6,804 nucleotides of DNA from a bacterium (GCA_021784635.1 JAJYHS010000045.1:1-6804); one strand, 5' to 3'; numbered from the stretch's first letter, positions 1 to 6,703 are shown. The notes: generated by a model not told the origin, from the sequence alone. Translations and numbers: made by a program.

Positions 1-39
1 GGTGTGAGCCGCCATGGCCCCAACGGTGTGAGCCGCCAT
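1..39. repeat. 24-base-period direct repeat in the nuclease tail
   Basis: The 15-mer GGTGTGAGCCGCCAT occurs at 1-15 and again at 25-39. On the minus strand, in the nuclease frame, it encodes G-G-S-H units in an 8-residue period (NGGSHRWG, then HGGSH). The window ends inside the second unit, so the array may continue to the left. It looks like a small coding tandem repeat making a flexible His-containing tail. Confidence 0.75.
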
Positions 40-1000
40 TGCCAACCGATGCGCCATTTGATGGTCCGAGAAGGATTGGATATTGATCGGTGCCGCCCAT
101 GTGAGCCAAGATTTCTTGGCGCAAAGCTTGCGCCTTTTGCGCTTGAAAGGGCTGATTGGTCATAACCGCATCGAGATACGCAGCCAGCCGATAACCAGCT
201 TTTACAATCGCATTTTCAGCATATGGAACATATTCGCTATAGTAAGCCTGGCTATCGCCGTTCCAGTCTTGATAGATCGACGCCACTTTTGAACGGGCGT
301 CTCTTGACCAATCCATGATATACGAATTTTGCCAGTTTGCGATTTGCGCGGCCGTAGGCGTCGGTAACACGCTGACAAATCGATCTATGTCTTGAGGACC
401 AATGTTTTGGTAACCATTAGGCGATCGCGGTTGCCCCCAAACCGCTTCGTTGAACATACCGAAATCCCAAATGGCATGAAGATTGGTATTGCGGCCGAAG
501 AATGTAATTTTAATTTCATTGCCGCCTCGCTCTCGGTTTGCTTCGTGGAGAGGTTGCTGCAAATCACCCTCGAAATGTTCTAAAAAGCAGAGCGCATATT
601 TTTTCTGAATCGCGGTTGCTGAGCTATTTCGCAAAATATCTTCGGACTTCACTAACGCCCGAATGACGTCCCCTCGTTGCAAAAAACCAGGCCGGCTATA
701 TTGCGAGAAATACGATTGCCCGAGTTTAATATTGGCAAAATGGTACGGAGCCGTGTGCCGCCATCCCGATTGGTGCTTGATCTGATCTGGCCACTCGGCG
801 GCTTGCTCCATTGTCATATTACCGAGTATCGCGTGAACTTGCGCAAGGGCCGCTGGAGTCATGTTCTCTTCAGCGATCTTTGCGATGGCTTCGTGGCCCA
901 TATTGCCCCAAGCCCAACTGTTATTCGAAATTCCTATAATGCTAAAACTTGCGATGAATATGACTGCAAGTTGATAGACCCCTACTTTCACGTTGCGCAT
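1..1000 (-). CDS. S1/P1-family zinc-dependent nuclease, 3' end cut off by the window edge
   Basis: Secreted S1/P1 nuclease, a family that uses three zinc ions to hydrolyse single-stranded DNA, RNA and 3'-nucleotides. The frame is open from the ATG at 998-1000 to the left edge (333 codons, no stop). Residues 1-30 form a signal peptide ending S-W-A. Cleavage there makes Trp31 the mature N-terminus, as the family requires, because the N-terminal Trp itself binds zinc. All nine expected zinc ligands are visible with family spacing: W31, H36, D72 (in WPDQ), H87 (in PYHF), H142 and D146 (in EHFEGD), H152 (in QQPLH), H175 and D179 (in NLHAIWD). GGN at 159-161 and FFGR at 167-170 are also typical. 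The catalytic domain ends near residue 280. A Gly/Ser/His-rich extension follows and leaves the window. The start is supported by a strong G-rich ribosome binding site (AAGGGAGGGG) just upstream. The family call is very secure; the natural substrate and any role in feeding on foreign nucleic acid are inference. Confidence 0.95.
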   Translation of the reverse strand, partial: MRNVKVGVYQLAVIFIASFSIIGISNNSWAWGNMGHEAIAKIAEENMTPAALAQVHAILGNMTMEQAAEWPDQIKHQSGWRHTAPYHFANIKLGQSYFSQYSRPGFLQRGDVIRALVKSEDILRNSSATAIQKKYALCFLEHFEGDLQQPLHEANRERGGNEIKITFFGRNTNLHAIWDFGMFNEAVWGQPRSPNGYQNIGPQDIDRFVSVLPTPTAAQIANWQNSYIMDWSRDARSKVASIYQDWNGDSQAYYSEYVPYAENAIVKAGYRLAAYLDAVMTNQPFQAQKAQALRQEILAHMGGTDQYPILLGPSNGASVGNGGSHRWGHGGSH

Positions 1001-1088
1001 GACCCCTCCCTTGCACTTCGTGTGCGTCCTTAGTCGAGATCATCCCGCAATAAATTTCAATTTGTCTAGCTGCAAATCATCTAATTTC

Positions 1089-1108
1089 AAAAATAAGGCA
1101 GATCCTTA
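1089..1108 (-). terminator. Weak candidate rho-independent terminator after the lipoprotein gene
   Basis: Read on the minus strand, TAAGG and CCTTA pair perfectly around a 5-base loop (ATCTG), followed directly by five T residues. It lies about 40 bases past the lipoprotein stop and before the nuclease start. The 5-bp stem is short and A/T-rich at its base, so it may be inefficient and allow read-through into the nuclease gene. The rest of the gap (1001-1149) shows no gene and no convincing promoter. Confidence 0.35.
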
Positions 1109-1149
1109 GGTTATTGTTGCGTAAAGATCACACCCGCATTCTAGTGCCG

Positions 1150-2925
1150 TTACGGCCCGCCCCTAAAATAGAGTGTTGCCGTTGCAGGTAAGCCTTTTTG
1201 TTGCACCCCGAGCAATGTTCGAAATGGCGCTTGCAAAGTGCCGGGATTTGAGTCGCTCCCATTAACTGCGTCGATAAAATAGAAATTATTCTTCGTGACC
1301 TGAATTGTGAACGAATGTGTCGCCGTGGTACCGGCGCTATCCGTAACTTGCACGTCGACGTTAACCGTAGTGTTGTCTTGAGTTGGGGTCCATGTAATTT
1401 CACCGGTGCGTGGTTGAATTTGCATTCCTGTCGGAGCGGTCAAAAGTTTAAAAGTGTACGGATATAATCCGCCGACGACCGCGAGCCGGCTGTAGTATTG
1501 GATACCAGGATAAGCTGTTGTTAAGTCAATTCCGATAAATTGCAGGGCCCACCCCGTATATGAAGTCGTATTCGCGCTTGGCGTAGAATCTTTACCATAA
1601 ACACTATAGTTGGGATCAGTGGGCGCCAAAGAATAATCGTTTGAAGACGAATAGGCTCCGGTCGCTAAGAAGGACGGTTGTTGTGTGAAGAAAAAGCCGC
1701 CGGCGGAGTCGAATCCCAAGTTTTGCCACTGAGATAGGTTTAAACCGTATTGCTGCCACGACCACGTCATCATTTTTTGAGTTGAATCGGGGCTCCAGTA
1801 CCAGTTGTCTTTGAATAATGCTTCGTTACCCGTCAATAAACTCGAAACATAGGCTTGCGACGCTGTAATTGGCGGACATTGAGTTGCTGTTCCGACGCAG
1901 GAAGGTTGTCCGATTGTCGACGGATCAAACGAACCGTTAACACCGTAAAACTCAAGCGGCGCCGTTGTACTGTCATCGTAAAATAGATTGTGGGCGATAA
2001 CGTAAGTGCCGGCACTTTGATTGTAAATTGGGTTACCAAACCCGATAAAGCCATTTACCAATGTATTGTTGTGAATGTAAATGTTGCGAATATAGCCGGG
2101 TTGAGAGCCGACATCGATCAAGTTGCGGCCGTTTGAGTTACCGATTAACAAATTATTTTCAATTTCGATTTGGCCCTGACTATATTGACTATAGAGACCG
2201 ATTCCGCTGCCGCCATCGACATTGTAACAAACATTATTACGATAGGTGTTGTACCAACCATCGTCCTTGTCTTCGATGCATGTCCCGTCGTAAATGTCGT
2301 GGATCACGTTGTCTTCTTCAAGCGAATGGCTCACGTCATAGAATGTCGCCGGCGAAATGTGGATGTCGTGGTTATAATTGTTAAGGTCATAAACCTGATT
2401 GTTTTGAAGAATGAGATGTTGATAGACCGGGGTCGTTCCACCCGTATAGTCCTGCGTAAAAATAAAGGCCGGGTTTTCGTAAGCGTCGTTCGGATTCGTG
2501 ACGGTTATTCCGTGCATAATATTGTTGCGCCAAGTGACCGGGCTTTTGTCCCCATCCAACCAAAAGAATTTAAAGGAGCTATTCGTAATATCAAACCCCT
2601 GAAATAGCGCCGGGGACTGAACATTACCGCTGAGGCCGATGCACGTCCCCTTATTTTGACAATCAAGAATCGGTCGGGCATCGCCCGGATACGCCATCCA
2701 GATTCCGGGCATATTATTCATTTGAATCCCGGTTGAGGGGTAATCGTAACCGCTTGGTCCGCTCGGCGCATTCGAACTATTCGGTCCGCTCGGCGAGGTG
2801 GATGCACTCGAGGCTTGCGACGATGGGCTACTGTTTATTCCAGAAAAACCGCTGCAATTGTTGAACATTGTGATCAACGCAAAGATGCCAACTAAGGTAG
2901 CAAAACGCGCAATATTTCGTCTCAT
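1150..2925 (-). CDS. Surface lipoprotein with right-handed parallel beta-helix and Ig-like (He_PIG-type) domain
   Basis: A 591-residue lipoprotein. Residues 1-23 are a lipoprotein signal with lipidation at Cys24 in F-N-N-C, an atypical lipobox. A Ser/Pro/Gly/Asn/Ala linker (25-60) would hold the protein off the membrane. Residues about 60-330 resemble parallel beta-helix proteins of the polysaccharide-lyase / DUF1565 type: the AYPGDARPILDC element (78-89) is followed by coils marked by Asn-Asn or Asn turns (near 134, 175, 206, 230, 257, 286 and 313). Cysteines come as near pairs: 89/95, 216/233, 343/350. Residues about 478-543 match a putative Ig fold (P-T-G-M, T-G-E-I-T-W-T-P, V-T-D-S-A-G). 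Residues 549-591 hold the motif that normally opens such a beta-helix (DAVNGSDSNPGT, APFRTL, YFRGG), then the protein stops. The start has a good GAGAGG ribosome binding site. Glycan binding or cleavage is likely from the fold, but no catalytic residues can be assigned. It is probably transcribed from its own promoter. Confidence 0.85.
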   Translation of the reverse strand: MRRNIARFATLVGIFALITMFNNCSGFSGINSSPSSQASSASTSPSGPNSSNAPSGPSGYDYPSTGIQMNNMPGIWMAYPGDARPILDCQNKGTCIGLSGNVQSPALFQGFDITNSSFKFFWLDGDKSPVTWRNNIMHGITVTNPNDAYENPAFIFTQDYTGGTTPVYQHLILQNNQVYDLNNYNHDIHISPATFYDVSHSLEEDNVIHDIYDGTCIEDKDDGWYNTYRNNVCYNVDGGSGIGLYSQYSQGQIEIENNLLIGNSNGRNLIDVGSQPGYIRNIYIHNNTLVNGFIGFGNPIYNQSAGTYVIAHNLFYDDSTTAPLEFYGVNGSFDPSTIGQPSCVGTATQCPPITASQAYVSSLLTGNEALFKDNWYWSPDSTQKMMTWSWQQYGLNLSQWQNLGFDSAGGFFFTQQPSFLATGAYSSSNDYSLAPTDPNYSVYGKDSTPSANTTSYTGWALQFIGIDLTTAYPGIQYYSRLAVVGGLYPYTFKLLTAPTGMQIQPRTGEITWTPTQDNTTVNVDVQVTDSAGTTATHSFTIQVTKNNFYFIDAVNGSDSNPGTLQAPFRTLLGVQQKGLPATATLYFRGGP

Positions 2926-3048
2926 TTTTGCCTCTCATTTTGAGATGTATTAATTTGAGAATCCCCGAGACTTTCCCCATTCTTCTAATTATGCAAATCG
3001 GATGCTCGCCAATACCATTCAACGACACGGCTGCAGGCTTAATTCGTA

Positions 3049-3077
3049 AAAATATTGATCAGTGTTATGATTCTCAA
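3049..3077 (-). promoter_or_regulatory. Candidate sigma-70-type promoter for the lipoprotein gene
   Basis: On the minus strand, TTGAGA (3072-3077; five of six consensus bases) and TATTTT (3049-3054; four of six) are separated by exactly 17 bases. Initiation near 3042 would give a leader of roughly 115 bases before the ATG. The match lies in a 199-base gap without genes, where a separate promoter would be expected. Only the sequence match supports it. Confidence 0.35.
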
Positions 3078-3124
3078 CAGAACTGGGCTTTAGGCGCACT
3101 ATGCTTTGCTTTTGCCGCGCTGAC

Positions 3125-4243
3125 TTAGCTTCGCTTGCGACCGGCCAGAATGGCGGAACAACGCCGTGAGCGCTGCAATTTCTGTATGGCTTTATTGCGC
3201 GCGACCGTGAGTCTATTATTAATTCGTTCGGTGAGTTTTTGAAATCGTTCGAGAGACGCGCCAATCTGTGGATAGCGCGACAAAATTCGATCACCCCAAA
3301 AATAAAACACTGTCCCCATTGCGCCTGAAATAAGAAACGGCAAATTGTGGAGCGCAAATTGGCCCGCCCCAACAGAATTACCGGTCGAAATTAAAAATGG
3401 TATGAAAATACCCGTGATCATACTGCGAACCGAATCGAATACAGTGAAGGCCTGACGGCTAATGGGACGATCTTTTTCGTTTAGCGGATCCCACTTGCGC
3501 TCAAGCATTGTCCAACCCGCGCTGCTCAGAAAACCGAAACCGCCTTTACGTAAAATATTAAGTTGAGCGGCAACGCCGACAAAGCCCATGTGCCAGCTCG
3601 GCAAATCCGACAGTACCTGCATCAATCCGTAGACGACGTAAACCAATGCTCCGTGAGCGAGAAACCGGCTGATCTTTTGCACTTTTGAAGGTGAGATTTT
3701 TGTGACTTTGAGCCCTTTCGCAATCGGCCTTTCGACGATTTGCATAAGCCGCGTCCATCGGCCCAATTTCAAATCCATTTGGCTTGTATAAACTGTATCA
3801 AAAAGAAATAGCGACGCCGTCTGAAGCCACGAAAATCGCGACGAGACGAGGTAGACGCCCGTCTCCCAGCCAAATTGCATATAAATCAAAATGGAATTGA
3901 GTGTATCCGCTTTTTGCAGTTTGATTTCAGCGTTATCGTTGCCGGCTACCGATTTGTTTACCGGCTCTTTATTGCCTTCGTCGACGAGGACTGTAGCGGT
4001 CGGGTCAACTTGCAATACATCGCGTGCAACTTGGTCAACAGTTTGATCTTTGACAACCGTGCCCAAAACCAGGGTCGGTTCGGGCGGCAAAGGTGAATTT
4101 GTTGAATCGATGGGCAGCGCATTTGTGCGCTCGCGTACCACTCGCCCAGGAGGTAATTGAATCGCCCAGCCGCAAGCAGAACCGAAGAATAGAGTCGCGG
4201 CAAGGCCGACACTTAAAAGACGACGAATTTTAAAGTTGATCAC
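3125..4243 (-). CDS. Exported polytopic membrane protein of unknown function (short relative of the 5004-6599 product)
   Basis: I do not recognise the family. I chose the GTG at 4241-4243 (372 residues) because it puts a compact signal peptide at the terminus: basic residues (K-I-R-R), a hydrophobic core, and likely cleavage after G-W-A near residue 27. A TTG at 4280-4282 would add 13 residues of non-signal character. A Cys at residue 24 leaves a lipoprotein possible, but the residues before it fit a lipobox poorly. A Pro-rich soluble stretch (28-115) follows, then about six hydrophobic segments near 117-134, 139-154, 194-212, 217-245, 272-290 and 297-317, with basic loops at 155-193 and 248-264. 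The C-terminus is strongly basic and ends with R-R-C-S-A-I-L and more Arg/Lys. Segment order, an E-R-P after the second segment, K-W before the fifth, G-I-F-I inside the fifth and the RRCxxIL tail resemble the larger upstream membrane protein. It is probably the third gene of an operon with that gene and the cyclophilin. Confidence 0.75.
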   Translation of the reverse strand: MINFKIRRLLSVGLAATLFFGSACGWAIQLPPGRVVRERTNALPIDSTNSPLPPEPTLVLGTVVKDQTVDQVARDVLQVDPTATVLVDEGNKEPVNKSVAGNDNAEIKLQKADTLNSILIYMQFGWETGVYLVSSRFSWLQTASLFLFDTVYTSQMDLKLGRWTRLMQIVERPIAKGLKVTKISPSKVQKISRFLAHGALVYVVYGLMQVLSDLPSWHMGFVGVAAQLNILRKGGFGFLSSAGWTMLERKWDPLNEKDRPISRQAFTVFDSVRSMITGIFIPFLISTGNSVGAGQFALHNLPFLISGAMGTVFYFWGDRILSRYPQIGASLERFQKLTERINNRLTVARNKAIQKLQRSRRCSAILAGRKRS

Positions 4244-4334
4244 GCCCCGACCAAGCCCCCAATTACCCTCTGTCAAAAACAAAGCATGGAGTTAGGCTGA
4301 TAACTTATTTTTCGAATACACGCAAAGTAAAAAC

Positions 4335-4952
4335 TTACTTTTTCAGTTTGATCCAGTGAATGACTACAGGAGTGACTGGCACGTTTTCCATACCGTCTGG
4401 TAGCGATTTGGTTTTCACTGACTCAATTTTATCAACGACGTTTTGCCCCTCAATGACTTTGCCAAAAACAGCGTACCCGTATCCCTGCGGATCATCTGAC
4501 TTGTGGTTGAGAAACGCGTTGTCAGCGGTATTGATGAAAAACTGCGCCGTCGCGCTGTTAACTACGCTCGTCCGCGCCATGGCGATAGTATATTTTTCGT
4601 TTTTCAAACCGTTAGTGGCTTCGTTTTTAATCGCTGCACGCGTCTTTTTAAGGTGCATATGCTCATCGTAACCCCCGCCCTGAATCATGAAACCTTTGAT
4701 CACGCGATGAAAAATCGTGCCATCGTAGAACCCTGAGTTAACATATTCCAAAAAATTCTTCACTGTTATGGGAGCCTTGGCTTCGTTTAACTCGATTTCG
4801 ATTTTGCCCAAGGAGGTATCCATAATCACAACGGGTTCAGCCATTTTTTTCACTTTCTGTTTGTGGGTTTTGGTTTTCGTTAAAGCGAATGACGATGCCG
4901 GAATAAATGCGAGCGACGTTACAGCCAATATTGCAAGCGCGAACGATTTCAT
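4335..4952 (-). CDS. ppiA: Periplasmic cyclophilin-type peptidyl-prolyl cis-trans isomerase
   Basis: A 205-residue PpiA-like cyclophilin that catalyses cis-trans isomerisation of X-Pro bonds and so helps exported proteins fold. Residues 1-23 are a signal peptide with a hydrophobic core and likely cleavage after S-S-F-A. A short Lys/Thr-rich linker (24-36) leads into the domain (about 39-203). The diagnostic elements are present: [14 protein letters not shown] from residue 81, including catalytic Arg83 and active-site Phe88 and Gln91; AMARTS (125-129 region); QFFIN at 137-141; NAFLNH at 145-150; and [11 protein letters not shown] near 159-169. Phe147 stands where eukaryotic cyclophilins have the cyclosporin-binding Trp, as in E. 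coli PpiA, which it resembles closely across the whole domain. The start has an AAAGGG ribosome binding site seven bases upstream. The gene lies 51 bases after one membrane protein gene and 91 before another, so it probably shares their transcript, which suggests its clients include its neighbours. Confidence 0.95.
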   Translation of the reverse strand: MKSFALAILAVTSLAFIPASSFALTKTKTHKQKVKKMAEPVVIMDTSLGKIEIELNEAKAPITVKNFLEYVNSGFYDGTIFHRVIKGFMIQGGGYDEHMHLKKTRAAIKNEATNGLKNEKYTIAMARTSVVNSATAQFFINTADNAFLNHKSDDPQGYGYAVFGKVIEGQNVVDKIESVKTKSLPDGMENVPVTPVVIHWIKLKK

Positions 4953-5003
4953 TGTTGTACCCTTTCGTTGTGTGTGGCGACTATCACACTGAACGACAAT
5001 GGA

Positions 5004-6599
5004 TCAATTTGTCAATATGTCAGCGCAGCGACGAAACGCTCGTCGAGTCACGCGGCCAACTGCGCGCGCGGTCGGTCGAACTTTGTGCCATGCCGATCGC
5101 ACCGCCATATTCGCGCCGATTTGCAGATGTAGCGGCACCCAACGGTTCACGTCGCGCTCATACTGCAGAGCCATTTTGTTGAGATCTTTATAATGCTCCA
5201 AAAGCGCCGGATCGTATTTAGCCCGACGCGCGATACTTCGAGCATATAGGGCCGACCAAATCATCGCGATTGGCATGCCGGCAAATTGCAAAACCGGAAC
5301 CGTTATGCCCGTATGCGGAACTTGAAACATTTTAGTAGCTCCTAAAATGAAAATTCCGACAAGATTAATAGTCCACGGGATCAAATAGAGCAGTTGATTA
5401 TTCACATGGGAGCGCTTCCACCACGTTTTTATGTTCGTGAAAGGAATCGTCCATAAACCGGAATTGGCTCGAGCTTCATCGCCGATTTTTGAAATCTGGT
5501 TCCATTTGTTTCTCGCCACACTGTTCATGGCCACGTTTGCCAAAATACTCGCTAAACTGACAAAACTGACAGCCGCTAATTTTTGGTGCATTGAACCCGG
5601 TTTCATCATCATCACAAGAACCGTCGCGTAAACCATGGCATTAGCCATTAGTTTGAGAACTCGTACACTCGGCCTCTCGCCCGAATTCGTCCACGCCTTG
5701 TAAGTCGAAATGTAGGCACCGATAAACATTGAATATGCAAAATTCCAGCCGGCTGACCAATACGAAACATGCAGAAGGTGGGCCATTGCCGCATTCACAA
5801 TGGTGTGAGGCAACGCACCAAATACAAAACCGGCCGTTAGAGTGGCCTTCGTTGGCCGGTCGTACTTTGACCAAAAGTATTCTCGCCACCAATTCCAGTT
5901 TGCGGGAGTTGGTTTTTTGCGCAAATGTGCGTCGGCCAAAATGTTGTCGTTAAATACAAGCACGTCGGTATTGCGCCCGTAACGCATTTTCGGCCGGCCG
6001 AAAATATTAGTTCGGGCATGGCCACTGGCATCACGCTGCGGACGATAACCGGCTTCAATAAGAAGCCCCGCGAGATATTTTCGAAAATAAAATCCCGTCG
6101 GCATTTGGTTCTGATTGATTAACAAATAAGCTTTTTCTGTTTTATCGAGCACCACGCGAGTAATGACTGTATCGGGAGCGCCCTTATCCCCTTTTATTAT
6201 CCGGTAATCCGCTTTGCCTACGCCCGGCTCTTTATAAATCAGATTCGCGTCGCCGATCATATTTGAAACGAATTGTTCGCCACGCTCCTTTAAAAGCTCA
6301 TTTTTCTTGTCTTCAAGCTTACTGGCCAAAGTAATAATTTGACCAAATACTTCTTCGTTGTTTTCCAAATATGCGCGTGCCGCATCCGTCTGCTCAACCG
6401 GCGGCAGCACCGTAGGAGCATTGTTGTTCGTCTCGACATTTGGTTCAAATCGGCCCGGTTCGGGCTGGCTCGTAACCGGTGAATTGTTACTTTGCTGAGC
6501 TGGCGCGCTAAATTCGTTACTGGCAAAGGAGGTTTGGCTAAACAGTAGTACAATCGATAAAAGAACCGCCAATCGGCGCTTCTTTGTCTTTGTGCTCAT
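5004..6599 (-). CDS. Large exported polytopic membrane protein of unknown function
   Basis: A 531-residue protein whose family I do not recognise. Residues 1-26 form a signal peptide (K-T-K-K-R-R, hydrophobic core, likely cleavage after T-S-F-A). Residues 27-70 are Pro/Asn/Gln/Ser-rich and probably disordered. Residues about 72-112 are charged and helical, possibly coiled coil. A soluble domain follows to about residue 230. About six hydrophobic segments then occur near 253-276, 279-298, 312-332, 340-359, 402-421 and 431-452, with basic loops at 300-312 and 360-400. An Arg-rich tail (501-531) ends R-R-C-A-D-I-L-T-N. The C-terminal half resembles the product at 3125-4243 in segment order and in the tail motif; this gene has a much longer soluble N-terminal region. 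The ATG has a GGGGAAGG ribosome binding site close upstream. It is the first gene of a likely three-gene operon. Placement in the inner membrane is inferred; no enzymatic motif was seen. Confidence 0.8.
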   Translation of the reverse strand: MSTKTKKRRLAVLLSIVLLFSQTSFASNEFSAPAQQSNNSPVTSQPEPGRFEPNVETNNNAPTVLPPVEQTDAARAYLENNEEVFGQIITLASKLEDKKNELLKERGEQFVSNMIGDANLIYKEPGVGKADYRIIKGDKGAPDTVITRVVLDKTEKAYLLINQNQMPTGFYFRKYLAGLLIEAGYRPQRDASGHARTNIFGRPKMRYGRNTDVLVFNDNILADAHLRKKPTPANWNWWREYFWSKYDRPTKATLTAGFVFGALPHTIVNAAMAHLLHVSYWSAGWNFAYSMFIGAYISTYKAWTNSGERPSVRVLKLMANAMVYATVLVMMMKPGSMHQKLAAVSFVSLASILANVAMNSVARNKWNQISKIGDEARANSGLWTIPFTNIKTWWKRSHVNNQLLYLIPWTINLVGIFILGATKMFQVPHTGITVPVLQFAGMPIAMIWSALYARSIARRAKYDPALLEHYKDLNKMALQYERDVNRWVPLHLQIGANMAVRSAWHKVRPTARAVGRVTRRAFRRCADILTN

Positions 6600-6628
6600 C
6601 GGCCTTCCCCGTTTGAATTGTTTTACTA

Positions 6629-6657
6629 TTTATACTCGACGGCTGCGAAAATCTAAA
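6629..6657 (-). promoter_or_regulatory. Candidate sigma-70-type promoter for the membrane protein / ppiA operon
   Basis: On the minus strand, TTTAGA (6652-6657; four of six) and TATAAA (6629-6634; five of six) are separated by 17 bases, followed by an A/T-rich stretch. Initiation near 6622 would leave a leader of about 22 bases that carries the ribosome binding site. The position directly before the first gene of the cluster makes it credible. The remainder of 6600-6804 shows no gene. Confidence 0.4.
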
Positions 6658-6675
6658 ATCAGAAGTTCATTTGGA

Positions 6676-6703
6676 TGAAAATTTGAGCTTTTTGTGAAAA
6701 TTT
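6676..6703. repeat. Pair of 9-base direct repeats upstream of the operon promoter
   Basis: TGAAAATTT occurs at 6676-6684 and 6695-6703, 19 bases apart from start to start (nearly two helical turns), just upstream of the candidate -35 element. The repeats could be paired regulator sites or an A/T-rich upstream element. The base composition is so A/T-rich that chance is a real alternative. Confidence 0.3.

Noticed and set aside
677..1033. Plus-strand open frame of 118 codons
   Set aside because: It lies antisense to the nuclease signal peptide and catalytic domain, which is conserved motif by motif; the plus-strand product has no recognisable domain.
1040..1160. A frameshift at the lipoprotein stop that would restore a longer beta-helix
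   Set aside because: I read the other two frames past the stop: one ends after about ten residues and the other after about seventeen, and neither resembles a beta-helix continuation.
2170..2607. Plus-strand open frame of 145 codons rich in Val and Ile
   Set aside because: It is the antisense shadow of the Asn-rich beta-helix coils; Asn and Asp codons read backwards give Val and Ile.
3019..3372. Minus-strand open frame of 117 codons overlapping the shorter membrane protein
   Set aside because: It is out of frame with a better-supported gene, has no signal or domain, and crosses that gene's stop.
4271..4276. Perfect TTGACA on the minus strand as a -35 box for the shorter membrane protein
   Set aside because: At the correct spacing the -10 position reads TGGTCG, and a transcript from there would start almost at the GTG.
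4323..4341. A/T-rich hairpin (AAAGTAA / TTACTTT) over the ppiA stop codon as a terminator
   Set aside because: On the coding strand it has no G/C in the stem beyond one pair and no T-run after it.
4842..4844. Internal ATG (Met37) in ppiA as a second start for a cytoplasmic form
   Set aside because: The sequence before it is A-rich without a convincing ribosome binding site, while the upstream start has both a ribosome binding site and a signal peptide.
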